From NCBI GenBank assembly GCA_033816765.1, contig CM066291.1, forward strand, positions 1,736,001 through 1,800,000: a stretch of 64,000 nt of DNA, given 5' to 3'. A model generated the notes under the pieces. It was not told the origin of the DNA, made no database searches, and saw nothing but the letters and a program-made list of their open reading frames with translations. A program made the translations under genes and the position numbers. Source of the stretch: Nothopassalora personata. Its lineage: Eukaryota > Ascomycota > Dothideomycetes > Mycosphaerellales > Mycosphaerellaceae. The stretch's first letter is position 1. The number at the start of each line of letters is the position of its first letter. Positions 22,120 to 32,863 of the stretch are shown here, in pieces.

Positions 22120-24080
22120 ATGGCCATTGAAGGAAGGAAACGGATCGTGACTTCAAAACCTACCAGGAATGGCTGCTGCACGTGCAGGTGCGTAGCAACA
22201 CAACAAGGAACCGGATCGTAAGCTAACCGGGGCAGAATACGCAGGATCAAATGCGATGAAGGCCGTCCCGTCTGCTATAAGTGCTCATCCACTGGACGAA
22301 AATGCGATGGCTACGAGGTCAGCCATGCACCAAGGAGTGCCACACGGCGTACACTTCGACCTTCCAGGTCGTCCTCAAGCTCCCCATCCATAAGTGGAAA
22401 TGTATTGATGTGGATCAACGTGACTACTGATCTGAACGATGCAGAGCGCCATGGGTATCAATTCTTCTTGATGAACACTGCACCAGTGATGCAGCTTACG
22501 TACGCAAAGGCTTTCCTCGCTGCAAGCATTGGCTGACCTCAACTGCATAGCATGCCAGTACCCGAATGGATGTTGACAGTGATCTTTGCTCTCAAAATCG
22601 GCCCTGCCGAGCCAGCAGTGTTTCACGCGAGTGCTGCTCTCGGCACCATTCAAAGGGCAACACCAGCGCTCATGCATACATCTTCCCTGCGGCCCCTCGA
22701 TTACGAACTGCATGAGCTTGCCAGGAAGCAGTATCTCATGGCCATGTCTTCACTTCGGAACCTGATCCAAAATGCGGAAACGGATGGCGCTGCCACACGG
22801 CTAGTGTTGATAGTCTGCGTGCTGTGTACCTGGTTCAAGTTTTGTGCAGCAGGCATCCCGCGGCCATGGAACACACTCGTCGCAGGTGTAGGATCGCAAT
22901 TGAGTACCGCGATGCACTAGGTGCGCAAGGGGACATTTGGCGGATGGCAGCAGTGACGAATCTGCTCAAGACCAGCTTGGAGGCCGCGGCTACCGAAGCA
23001 ATGCCCAATGGAAAGAAAGAGTACCACGACTCGCAGTGCTGCATGGAGTATCGAATACTGCCATCAACAAGCTTTGACACAGTTGATCAAGATGCACGAT
23101 CGCTACACGCTCTCTCTAGAATGGGTGAGCATCTCCGTTCGGAAGTGCTTGAGCTAGCACGCTCTCGCCTGAAGTCTGTGCCCAGAGTCCAAGGCTTGAG
23201 CCAGGGAGAACAATACTGCTTAGCTACATGTTTCAGTCGCAACATACCCATCAGCGAGAAGCAATACCTACGTCTTGCTCAGCTCAATCAAGCGCATACC
23301 AGGCGGATGAGATCTTACAATCAACTCGCAAAGGGCCAGTCCACTGAAGGAATAAAGCTCAATCTGCTTCTGCAGATCAAGCATTTCTTCTCCAGCTTCA
23401 CTTTCTCGCAGTGTCGCAAGACTGTGGGAGAACCCATCGATTTTAGCCACACCCTGAATTCGATTGCACAATATATTGCCATCATAATGGACGAAACAAC
23501 ATGCCTACCAGCAGGTCCTGCTATGCCTTTCGCCGAGCGAATCGATAGCTTCTCCATGGGTGCACAGGTTCTTCCTGCAATTGATCTCATATGCTACAAG
23601 TGTCGCGATCCAGCAATCAGGCAACGAGCATTGACTATAATGTTCAACGTCCGCAGACGTGAGGGTCTGGGCCATAGCGAGACGATGGGGATACATGCCC
23701 TGGTCACTGCTCGGATCGAGAAAGATCGGGGAGCACGTCTGAGCGGACCCAGTGACAAGATTCCGGAGGCAGCACGATTCTGCGATGTCGTTCACGCTGG
23801 TAGCCAGAGGTTTGGTATCTACAAAGTGCTGTGTGCTCGGTATGTGGATGATGGTTTCGGTGAGGTTGAGGTCGAACAGTACGAGGCTGGAGCTGTTCCG
23901 CTGCGACGCGTCTCAGTGTTGAGCGTGGACTCATCGTACAATGTCCGGGGCAACGAGATCAAACAAGCGGAGTCACTTTGTAATGGGAGGAACGTGGTGA
24001 CGCTTGTGAGGGATATGTTTGGGGTACACCCGCACCCCGAGGAGAGGGCCAGACTGGTGCGGTCCCGTCAGAATGGATGA
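22120..24080 (+). pseudogene. Zn2Cys6 transcription factor with a frameshift
   Basis: Exon 1 (22,120-22,187) begins MAIEGRKR and enters the zinc cluster. After a 48-bp intron (22,188-22,235, branch-like GCTAAC) the cluster completes with C-x2-C-x6-C-x6-C-x2-C-x6-C spacing (CCTC, RRIKC, RPVC, YKC, GRKC). A second intron (22,500-22,550) leads into VIFALKIGPAEPAVFHASAAL, a typical N-terminal part of the fungal-specific regulator domain. Around 22,840-22,860 the coding frame jumps: CVLCTWFKFC lies in one frame and HPAAMEHTRRRCRIAIEY in the next, then the new frame runs open to 24,080. No intron of workable size bridges this. It is either a real frameshift (pseudogene) or a sequence error. The target genes are unknown. 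Confidence 0.75.
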
Positions 24081-24393
24081 TAAAACGTGGCTCCGGGAAC
24101 GATTCCTTCACGGAAGGATGCAGACCATGACTACACACCGCTCGCACATATTACCGCATGGCGAAGGATGGAAGGACGCGGCAAATTGTCGGCCGCAGTC
24201 AGCCTCGCACTCGCATTCGGGTATGATGGTATCTCGGACACCTGCATTGCTATGCCACAAAGACTCAGATATAACAACGACTTCCACCAGCATATCTACC
24301 ACAACAGTCGTCAATCGCATCAGCAAGGTTTGAATCTTCGAATCATGTCACAAGGGACTTCAACGACTTTTCAACATCTTCTTACTCCTGGCC

Positions 24394-24678
24394 ATGCCTA
24401 TCTCTATGTATATCCGGAACATGAAGCATAAAGAGCGCATCGAGCGCGAACGGAAAGAAGAAGATAAGAAGACCAAGCCTGAGAGACAGCAAGCAGAATC
24501 TGAGCAATGTCCATTCCATGTCTTCGAGCAGCGGAAGAAGCGCCGGGCACCAACTGGCAAAGATGATGAACACGATCGCAGTGTGAGCGAGCACACTGCA
24601 TACGAATCGAGCTTCACTCCGTCACGACCGAAAACTGTCAAGCTCGCGTCGGGCAAGACGCTGAGCTTGGAGGATTGA
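24394..24678 (+). CDS. Small charged hypothetical protein
   Basis: 94 residues starting MPISMYIRNMKHKERIERER. It is highly charged (Lys, Glu, Arg) with a helical, possibly coiled-coil N-terminal half and a Ser/Pro-rich tail (SSFTPSRPKTVKL). No known domain was recognised. It follows the broken regulator in the same direction. It may be real, but its short length and simple composition make it uncertain. Confidence 0.4.
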   Translation: MPISMYIRNMKHKERIERERKEEDKKTKPERQQAESEQCPFHVFEQRKKRRAPTGKDDEHDRSVSEHTAYESSFTPSRPKTVKLASGKTLSLED

Positions 24679-25126
24679 GCCGTCGTGGGGGTGCGCGCGA
24701 GGAAGTTGGCCCTGCAAATGTGTACTCTCCTCTCAACTTTATAGACCTAGGCCGTGGACCCGACATTCTCATCGCCTATGCATCAAGTCTGGCGCATTCC
24801 AAATCATCTTTGTATGCCCTTCGGTACTAAAAGTCGCGGGCAATGTTCACTAGGGTCGGCCTCCAACACCTTTCACCTACGCCAAGCACACGCTTTTGGT
24901 TAGCGGTCTGCGGGCGGAATGGAATGGAATGGCCATTCTACATCGTTATGGCCCAATCCGCAAATCCTTCCATAGTCGAAGAAGTGACCCCACCCCGCAC
25001 CTGGAGCAAGCCGTTCTTCTTCGTCCTCTCGTCACGAGAGGAACGCATCTCAGGCCCTCGAGGACTAGGACTTTTCGACGAACGAAGAGGACCGCAGAAA
25101 AGGTAGCGAGTGCAGCGAAGAGCCGG

Positions 25127-25276
25127 ATGGCGACCACAATGCCTAGCCGAGGAGATGAGGGCGTTGCCAAAGATGAAGAGATTGCGAGGCTTGGAGCAAG
25201 ATTGGCAGTGATGGAGTCACGGTTGAACGGCACTGAGGAGAGGCTGGATGCTCTGGAGCAGTTGCTAAGCGATTGA
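25127..25276 (+). CDS. Possible small coiled-coil protein
   Basis: 49 residues beginning MATTMPSRGDEG and ending with a regular heptad pattern (IARLGARLAVMESRLNGTEE, then ERLDALEQLL). The frame is open upstream to 24,896. The leucine spacing is convincing for a coiled coil, but there is no other support; it may be the 3' exon of something longer. Confidence 0.3.
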   Translation: MATTMPSRGDEGVAKDEEIARLGARLAVMESRLNGTEERLDALEQLLSD

Positions 25277-25351
25277 CCGTTTGATAGTCGCAGCGCAACA
25301 CAAAACGAAGCGTTTTATCTACACCATCTCCGCGGATCGCACTCGCAGACT

Positions 25352-26547
25352 CTACTTCCTCAACCTCACCCGACACGGCAGACCTTCACTGGGCTTCGCA
25401 GTCCCCAGCTGAATCTGATACGCCCTCTCTCCGAACTGCTCCAGAATGCCATCAGTCAGGCTGGGGTAGCCACTGCCGTCAGCTTTCAGCTTGCCGACCT
25501 CATCGTATGCGATCTGGAAGTCGAAGGTCCGTATCGTCATGGCGAGGATGGCTTTTGTCTCAATGATAGCAAGTTCTTGACCAATGCCTAGATGGCGAGT
25601 AAAGAGGTCAGCGGGATGAGCTTTTAGTGGCAAAAAGCGATTGATGATCAAGAATCGTCCTTCAAAGTGCTTTGACAATGCAAAAAGCAGACTATCTTGG
25701 TTGAGGGGCATCTTCCGGAAACAATGGCACGACACGATTGTAGACCTCGTGTGATGCAAATTGTAAGGTGCTGGCGAAATTCCGGGCCCATGAGGTCGTA
25801 CGAGGTTTTGCACTTCATTACCCTACCACTCGAAAAAGGAGATTTGCTGCGGGGTGCGGGTCTTGAAAAACATATGAAGCTGTGCGTTTGCATCTTCTCC
25901 CCGACAATGAGAGAGTCGATTGTACTTGATAGAGGTTGACTTACAGTTTCTGTTGCCCTTACTGAACGGGATCCAAGCATCTTTGTTACTCGCAGCATAA
26001 CTCGCCGAGCCCTGTATAAACCGATCCGGATCGAACTTGCACGGATCTGGCCAGTACTTTGGATTTCGATGCACGCCAACGTCTGCAAAATGGGTGTCAG
26101 CGGTCTTCTGCGATGTTATGCTGCCCAAGACGGCAACACTCACTGACTGGCCATATCATAACATCATCTGCGATCATGTCTTCTCCTGTGTCCGGATTAT
26201 GAATCGTGAACCTGAAAAAGGTCAGCTCTGGCATGCCTAACTTCATGAAGCATGTATTGAGCTGAGGTCCAAGTGGCCATGTGTCGAAGTAGAAGACATC
26301 GGGAAGTTCGTAGTACTCTTTGAGGCAGTGGAAGTATGTTTGAGGAGCAGCATTTGATGATGGTTGGGTCGCGAGTACTGGAGGCATGTTCATGAGGTGG
26401 CCCAAGAAGTAGTTGTGAGGCGGACCTGGAAGACGTCTCATGCGAATGCGTTTCGCATGCAGTCTTGTCAGGAAACGGCCGACTAAGGTGGGTGAGGACG
26501 ACCAGGCCAATGGCCCAGCTCAGCTTGGTTGGGGTGAAGACGTCCAT
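25352..26547 (-). pseudogene. Cytochrome P450 with its middle deleted
   Basis: The minus strand begins with a membrane anchor (KLSWAIGLVVLTHL) in one frame, then shifts frame to RRLPGPPHNYFLGHL, the P450 proline-rich hinge. After the PLGPQLN region it jumps to FTIHNPDTGEDM, which belongs near the C-terminal part of the fold. Across a 61-bp intron (26,083-26,143) comes HRNPKYWPDPCKFDPDRF. Across a 357-bp intron (25,588-25,944) the heme-binding loop FSKGNRNCIGQELA, with its Cys ligand, is completed. The I-helix oxygen-binding motif and the ExxR motif are absent: some 250 residues are missing. With the N-terminal frameshift and the deletion this cannot be an active P450. Confidence 0.8.
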
Positions 26548-27016
26548 TGCAAGAGCGTGGAGAAGGATAATAGGAAGAGTATGACGGGCGAGTCTCAGAA
26601 AGGACTGATCTGCGATATACGTACGAAAGACGGTGACAGGAGGTCAAGAGCAAGGTGAACTTGGCTTGGGGCCCCCATTAGACACCTGCACTCAGCCGCC
26701 ATGGGAGGCTTGTAATGCTTTCTCAATGGCCTGCCAAGCGCGACAGAGTGCACCGCCTGCCGTACTGTCCGCAGCCTTCGCCAAGAGCAGATATGGGAGG
26801 GAAGATGGTCATCTGGGACATGCAGCTCCGCCTGTTGCTCTGAGAATCGCTTGATGACGTCGGTTGTGCCGTCTGCAAACGACTAAGGCAACAACAACAA
26901 CGCAGGTGAATATCAATCATTCGTGATATCCAGACACCTCGAGCCTCACATGGCAAATTGACCATCGCATTACTAGAGCGAGGTGTTGCATTGAACATGT
27001 GGTGAAGAGAGAAGAC

Positions 27017-28756
27017 ATGGCCGACAACTGGTCGAACTCCCAGCCACTTGGCTCAGGCGCCGAACAGGGATTAGTTCCTACTGAGCTTCAGGCCGACGCA
27101 GCGATATGGAGCACCCAACAACCTCGACCGCCACTACCACCACCCTGCACATCCACCAGCCACACGATACACCATGACTCCGACTCGCTATCCGCCCACA
27201 GCAGCGTAGTAGACTTGGCCTCTTCCCGCGCAGACGACGATAGTGACGACGACGACGACGACGACGACTTTGAGATCATCGAAGGCAGTGAAGCCGAAGC
27301 TCCACAGCTCCTCGACGGAAACAACGAATCTACCTGGGGGCGGAACGACTGCACACGCTTTGGCGCAAGCGTCGCGCGCAAGCTGAGTGCAGCCAGGAGC
27401 TCCACTACTGGCCTTGCAGGCTCGCGCACGATGGAAGCTGCCAGCAGTCACGACTATGACGGCCCGGAGTGGCCGCAGGCAGGTGAACATGCAGACCCTC
27501 AGGATCTTGCGGGGCCGGGCGAGCACGGCCGACTGATGTGCTCTGTGACGAAGCCGCAGAAAGAGGGCGAGGGCACGCCGAACCCATACGTCTCGTACCT
27601 GGTCACCACCGACACCGACTTCAAATCATTCCAGAACTCGCATTCACAAGTACGCCGCCGCTTTACCGACTTTGGCTTCCTGTATAGGACGCTGGCCAAG
27701 GAATATCCACAATGTGCAGTACCGCCGTTGCCGGACAAGAACAACATGTCGTACGTGCGAGGCGATCGATTTGGACCAGACTTTACCTCGCGGAGAGCGT
27801 ATTCGCTGGGCCGCTTCTTGAAGCGTTTGGCATTGCATCCCGTGCTTCGACGAGCGACGATCCTCACGCTATTCCTCGAGGCCACAGACTGGCACGGAGT
27901 GATGAAGACGAGGCCTAATCGAGGTCTGAGCGGAAGCGACGGGGGTAATCCCTCAGTACTCGAGAGCTGGACGGACAGCTTCTTGAACGCCTTCACCAAG
28001 CCACACAAACACGATAAGCGCTTTCAAGACGTCAACGATCGGGCATCGAAGCTGGACGATGATCTAGGGACGGTCAGTAAGACGGTCGCAAGAGTCGCGA
28101 AGCGGGAAGGAGACCTCGAGGGGGACTATGGAGATCTTGCAACGCAATTCCAGAAACTTGCAGCGCTTGAACCTGGGGTCCAAGACGAGCTCACCAAATT
28201 CGCCGCGAGTGTTGGAGAGACAAGTGAGGGCTGGAGAGGACTGAAAGAGCATACCGATCAGGACTATCTTGGTTCCCTGAAAGATATGGAAGCATATATA
28301 TCATCGATCAAAGCGTTGCTGAAGACACGGGAGCAGAAGCAGCTGGACTTTGAAGGCCTGACGGATTACCTTACCAAGGCCGCTCAAGAACGCGACACTC
28401 TTGCGAGTCATGGATCGATGGGAGCTAGCGGCTTCCTACGACAGAAGATTGAAGACGTCCGTGGAGTCGATCACGAGCAGTCGAGACGAGAACGACAACG
28501 AAAGCTTGAAGTGCAGATCAGTCGACTGACAACCGAAGTTGAGGCGGCCAAGAAGACGTCTGAAGCATTCGACGAGGAGGTTGTCAAGGAGGTATCGGAC
28601 TTTGAGCGAATCAAGGCAGTTGAGTTCCGCGACACGCTTGGAGGCCTGGCAGATGCCAACATCCACTTCTTCAAGAACAACATTGACATATGGGAGCGCT
28701 TCATAGCGGACATGGAGACGCAGAAGGCCGGCGCTGCGGCGCAACAGACTGCATGA
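27017..28756 (+). CDS. snx4: Sorting nexin SNX4 / Atg24 (PX-BAR)
   Basis: 579 residues, one exon, starting MADNWSNSQP. An acidic N-terminal region contains a run of about ten Asp. The PX domain spans about residues 172-290: RRRFTDFGFLYRTLAKEYP with the Arg-Arg-Phe phosphoinositide-binding core, then VPPLPDK and RRAYSLGRFLKRL. The rest, about 320 to the end, is helical and charged and fits a BAR domain (DRASKLDDDLGTVSKTVARV). SNX4 binds phosphatidylinositol 3-phosphate on endosomes, retrieves cargo such as SNAREs to the Golgi and supports selective autophagy (pexophagy, Cvt pathway). It is intact among decayed accessory genes. Confidence 0.9.
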   Translation: MADNWSNSQPLGSGAEQGLVPTELQADAAIWSTQQPRPPLPPPCTSTSHTIHHDSDSLSAHSSVVDLASSRADDDSDDDDDDDDFEIIEGSEAEAPQLLDGNNESTWGRNDCTRFGASVARKLSAARSSTTGLAGSRTMEAASSHDYDGPEWPQAGEHADPQDLAGPGEHGRLMCSVTKPQKEGEGTPNPYVSYLVTTDTDFKSFQNSHSQVRRRFTDFGFLYRTLAKEYPQCAVPPLPDKNNMSYVRGDRFGPDFTSRRAYSLGRFLKRLALHPVLRRATILTLFLEATDWHGVMKTRPNRGLSGSDGGNPSVLESWTDSFLNAFTKPHKHDKRFQDVNDRASKLDDDLGTVSKTVARVAKREGDLEGDYGDLATQFQKLAALEPGVQDELTKFAASVGETSEGWRGLKEHTDQDYLGSLKDMEAYISSIKALLKTREQKQLDFEGLTDYLTKAAQERDTLASHGSMGASGFLRQKIEDVRGVDHEQSRRERQRKLEVQISRLTTEVEAAKKTSEAFDEEVVKEVSDFERIKAVEFRDTLGGLADANIHFFKNNIDIWERFIADMETQKAGAAAQQTA

Positions 28757-30262
28757 GACACGTAACAGTATGAACGAGCATGGCTGGCACTGATGTGTTC
28801 CGTAGTAATGTGTAACCGAGTGCATAGCATGCCACCGCACTTTACGTCCGAATAACAAACGCAGGTCGAGATTGACTGCTCGGAGGAACAGATGTATCGC
28901 AACCTCCCGAGTCATCTCTTCGCTCATGCGACCGGCACGCTCGTACAGAAAGGCGCCTGGAGCATGTCAAGAAGCTCGTCGGTGGCCAGCTACCGCAAGT
29001 CTCGAAGCTCGTTAACGGAAACTGCCATACCCGTGATTCGATCGGCGCAACATTGGTTCACAATACAAACAAATTGCTTAGTGCGCACAGCAATTCTTGA
29101 GTGCGGACGGTATCGGGATGTGTTCACTATTGGACCAATGCCATGCTGTGTGGCGCAAGCAGGTTTCCGGATTTCAGCCGTGGCGTCAGGAGCAGGAGGC
29201 AACCGGATTCGCCGCCACGGCATTGGAATCCGCTGAATAGTGAGAAGGAGTATGTTATCTAGTCAGTCGTGGGATTGCGATCTTGTTAATGTACAGCTGG
29301 CACCTGCTTTTCAATCAACGTCATGATTCATCTAGCGGTGGAGCAAGACACATATAAGTAAAAGGGCAGCAGAACAGCTTCAACAATACCCATACCACTA
29401 TCCATACCACTCACAACATCGACAGACCTCAAGACAATCTGGCAACATGCTTCCAACGGTAGCAACAGCCGCAGCGCCTGGACCTCTCGGTGCTTTCAAC
29501 AAGTCGACTTAAACCTGCTCGAACAGATCAAGCGACATAGCATCCACACGGAGTCTGATGTCTTCGTCCGAGAGATTGTCAACAGGCAAGAGATCAATGT
29601 CTACTCAGAGACCGATGCCGTCTACGACTGCCTCTGACACGTTGGAGCTGGACGAAAGGGACAGCCTGGAAGTTTTCAAGCGTGGTTGCTCATCGCGGAA
29701 GAGGACGAAGAGCTCGGCACGGGTACCCAACGATGTTGCTCCCTCGAAGCATAGTATCCGAGTCCCGGGGCCCACGCCGATGATTACGATGCCTGCTTGG
29801 ACCATCTGAGTCGCCGGAACCCGGATGCGCCCATTTGTTGACCAAAGTGTAATCCCGGACCGCCATACAGCAACGTGCATTTCCTCAAAGGTACGCGAAT
29901 GAACCTTCCTGCGCGAAAGGGATACGTACATTGACATGTACGTAGGGGCTCCAATGCACTGCGTACCAATACGAAGGTCGAAGAAGAGGCTCGAAGCTCC
30001 TAACACAAGGACAACTGTTATTCCGCAAGCTTCTCATGTCGATATCAACCCATTGGTAAGGTCGGCTATCGCACGACATCGACAGTATGGCTTCACAGAG
30101 ACTTGAAGAAGCACAAGTCTTTCACCAGCAAGATATGGTTACGAGAGACGTCGCAATCGACCCGGTGAGAGCTATAAGTCAATTTGCGGCTGCAAGCCTT
30201 CGCTACCATCAGATAACCTGGCCGCGAGCGACTTGGAGTCTTCGTCGGACACTTTCACCTTA
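28757..30262. other. Intergenic stretch with a promoter-like segment
   Basis: No supported gene. At 29,345-29,447 there is a TATA-like ACATATAAGTAAAAG followed by a CA-rich, ATG-free leader and then an ATG opening only a 21-codon frame (29,448-29,510), as if the promoter and start of a lost gene. Minus-strand frames at 29,605-30,079 switch frame repeatedly and show no known motif. Confidence 0.4.
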
Positions 30263-30699
30263 TCACTCGCCTTGCAGATCCGAATCAGCCGCTGATACAT
30301 CCATCGAATGCCAGAAGTTGTACTCGATATGATGGTCAGAGCAGGTCCACATCTGAAACCCAGAGTGTTGCCTAGCAGCAAGTGATGCACAAATATCGGT
30401 CGTTGTTCCGGGCTGGGCCTCCGACGAATGCAGAGGAGGACCTTGCCATTTCAAGATACGTACCTCTTCGCGCTCCAGAGGGTTTTCCCAGGCGTGGCCG
30501 ACAGTGCGCAGAGATATTCCATGAGAAGGATGGATGGGTTGGCTGCCAAAGCGGACTTCCACTCCCAGAAATCGCTCAGGTCAGTAACTACGGGCGTCAA
30601 AGGCTTCGTCGAAGGCTTGGATAACGATTCGTTCGTCGCCTTCGTGCGTAAAGCTGTTTCAGCGGGACCCGGAACCTCGGGCTTCAGCGAAAAGATCGG
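30263..30699 (-). CDS. Unrecognised protein, last two exons
   Basis: Minus-strand exons 30,464-30,699 and 30,263-30,371 are joined by a GTACGT...CTGCTAG intron of 92 bp with the frame kept (115 codons including the stop). The protein reads PIFSLKPEVPGPAETALRTK, later DLSDFWEWKSALAANPSILL, and after the splice QHSGFQMWTCSDHHIEYNFW. Codon order and the matched splice suggest real coding. A CCTCCAG acceptor at the upper edge implies more exons upstream; the nearby minus-strand frame at 30,806-31,003 (FFGWKTFIALYALQRGD) may belong to the same gene. No family was recognised. Confidence 0.4.
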
Positions 30700-30805
30700 C
30701 TGGAGGATAGATACGTATCATGTTAGTCATCAAGGCTTGATTCGGCAACGTGGTTCACGTCAAGGACTTTGTTTTAAACACAAGATGTCGCGGTGTGCAC
30801 AAAGT

Positions 30806-31003
30806 TTAAGACTCTCGGACGATGTAAAGTGTGGATATTGATACGGCAGTTTCTCTGCAGGACTTCGGCAAGCCGAGCGTCTGGGCCACGGTGATGTCAG
30901 TCACAACCATTTGCCATGATGCGGCGTCGCCTCTTTGTAGGGCATATAGAGCAATAAAAGTCTTCCATCCGAAGAAGTCCAGACTCCGGACTAGATGGAA
31001 CAA
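30806..31003 (-). CDS. Possible upstream exon of the unrecognised minus-strand gene
   Basis: The frame contains FHLVRSLDFFGWKTFIALYA and QMVVTDITVAQTLGLPK, which look like folded-protein sequence. It ends with TAA, so as it stands it does not join the exons at 30,263-30,699 without an undetected splice. Function unknown. Confidence 0.25.
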   Translation of the reverse strand: MFHLVRSLDFFGWKTFIALYALQRGDAASWQMVVTDITVAQTLGLPKSCRETAVSISTLYIVRES

Positions 31004-31441
31004 ATAATGGCGGCCATCAAGATCACAGACGTTGCCATCTCAACGGCAATCGGCGCCAGATCGCACCAAGAGGATCGATACATCGTCTGCAAACCTGGAG
31101 CACTATCGCACACAGACTATATACTCTGTTCGTTTTAGCCGATGGCCACGCGGGCGCCACAGCCTCCGACCATGTATCGCAGCACTTGCCAAGACATATA
31201 GACATTCAGCTCAATGACACTTCTTTCGATAAGAATGCGGAGGGAAGTGATTCAGGACGCCATCCGTACCGAAGACGAAGCCCTCAGAGACCTGGGATGT
31301 CTAGGAAACTGGCTCGACACTGGCACTGGCACTGTTGAATACGAGGAAGAACGTCCTTCACCACAGCGGAGTTTCCCAGGAGACTCACATACATATCCTG
31401 CTTGGCCAAATTGAGCACGACGGGTCACATACGACCAACAG

Positions 31442-31890
31442 AATCTCTCGCCTTTCCGAGCCGCAGAAGCCGTGCGCACGATCGAGAAGAACGCCAGCGC
31501 ATCCAACGAGCTGGGGGCGTGATAAATCACGGCACAGACCAGCCCCCCCCCCCCCCCCCCCCCCCAACTGGGACCTATCAACATGTCTCGAGCGCCGGGA
31601 GACCACGAGCTGAAGCAGCCGGCTGCGCAGAAGCTTGGATCTGCGCTGATTGTTGACGGGGACGGAACCCGCGACTCGCGGCGACTTGATCTCGAATTTT
31701 GCCGCACACACTGGCAAGCGCGAGCTGAAAGGGAGGTCGCTACTGATGCTTGCGACGGATGATGGTGTAGGAGAAGCAACTAGAGCTGAGGAGCGCCGCG
31801 AAGCATGCATTGAAGCTATGGGAGAAGGGCCTGAAGGCGGAGGATCTTGCGGCGGATCTGACGAGGATAGACGACGATGATGCCGGGTAG
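31442..31890 (+). pseudogene. Broken unrecognised gene with coding-like segments in shifting frames
   Basis: Plus-strand segments look protein-coding but lie in different frames: FRAAEAVRTIEKNASASNEL (31,442-31,518), QKLGSALIVDGDGTRDS (about 31,621-31,680), ISNFAAHTGKRELKGRSLL (about 31,690-31,750) and KHALKLWEKGLKAEDLAADL to a TAG at about 31,890. A putative intron (GTGATA donor at 31,519) would contain the 23-base C run. Either a multi-exon gene with poor splice sites or a gene damaged by indels. No family recognised. Confidence 0.3.
31543..31565. repeat. Poly-C run of 23
   Basis: An uninterrupted run of 23 cytosines. It could form G-quadruplex structure on the minus strand. Runs like this are prone to length error in sequencing. 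Confidence 0.9.
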
Positions 31891-31954
31891 TGATGATGAT
31901 TGTACTGTTATTGTGGTGTTGTTGTTGTTGGACAGTCGATGAGAAGTCGTAGAC

Positions 31955-31974
31955 GGGGGGGGGGGGGGGGGGGG
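31955..31974. repeat. Poly-G run of 20
   Basis: An uninterrupted run of 20 guanines 389 bp downstream of the poly-C run, so the two are in inverted relation and could pair. Confidence 0.9.
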
Positions 31975-32863
31975 CTCTGAGGTATTATTATTACTTTTTT
32001 TTCCGATTTTTTTGACGGCCTCGCGCAATACATACAGTTCGCTCGCTCTTTCCTCTCCTACCGAACTCGACGGAGGAGGATTTTCCGCTCTAGCGCGTGT
32101 CGACAGTAGCAGACTGCCTGCCTCTTTTGCTCTTCTCCGTCCTCTGCATCGACATCAGCCAAATCTTCCACACGAGCTATGGCATAAGTGTAATTAATAA
32201 TCGAATTCCTCTCGTCAGGCTCACTCATTCCGTCACCACGGCTTGTGATCAATCACTATAAGGCACAGCCAGTCAGTAATGGCCACAGCTCGCGAGCATC
32301 CAGCATGCACTGTCTGCCAGCAGAGAGCTCCTTCATCGGATCTTCGTGCATCTGGAGGAGCATGGTGAGGTCCTCTTAGCCCGAGCCAAAAACATGTATG
32401 ATCTTGACCGAGATGGATAAAGAGGACAGTTTTACGCAAAGATCGTCGCCATCTGCATGTAGTAGAGACCATTTTTTAACTAGTTCTACTGCTCGGGGCC
32501 ACCAGAAAACTCGTAACTTTGCTGGTCGCATCAAAGAGTTTAATCTCCGGATATGGCGCGCCAGAGGTCTTACGACGTGTGGAAGGCGAAGGCCAAGAAG
32601 AGTGCTCTGCTCAATGGAGGTGGAATTTGTCGAGGCTGATGAAGATGACAACGATAACCCAGCGTGGTGTAAGCTTCTCGTTGATGGGACACGACAGGCT
32701 TGAACCGGATGACGTTTTAGGAGACTGTCCTGCCCGTAAGAGGGGCTTGTCTAGTCCTGACAAAGGGTTTAAGGGATTTTAACAATTTCCGCTGAAAAGT
32801 GCGAGATACTCGTCGACAGCTTTGTAGGCTCGATCATTTGCCCCCGGAATCATCGAGCCTACA
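31975..32863. other. Intergenic stretch
   Basis: No supported gene. Short frames on both strands lack recognisable motifs. It lies 3' of the RBR ligase gene. Confidence 0.5.

Noticed and set aside
26083..26143. P450 gap explained by an unannotated long intron
   Set aside because: The whole region between the conserved parts is only about 100 bp, so the missing 250 residues cannot be hidden there.
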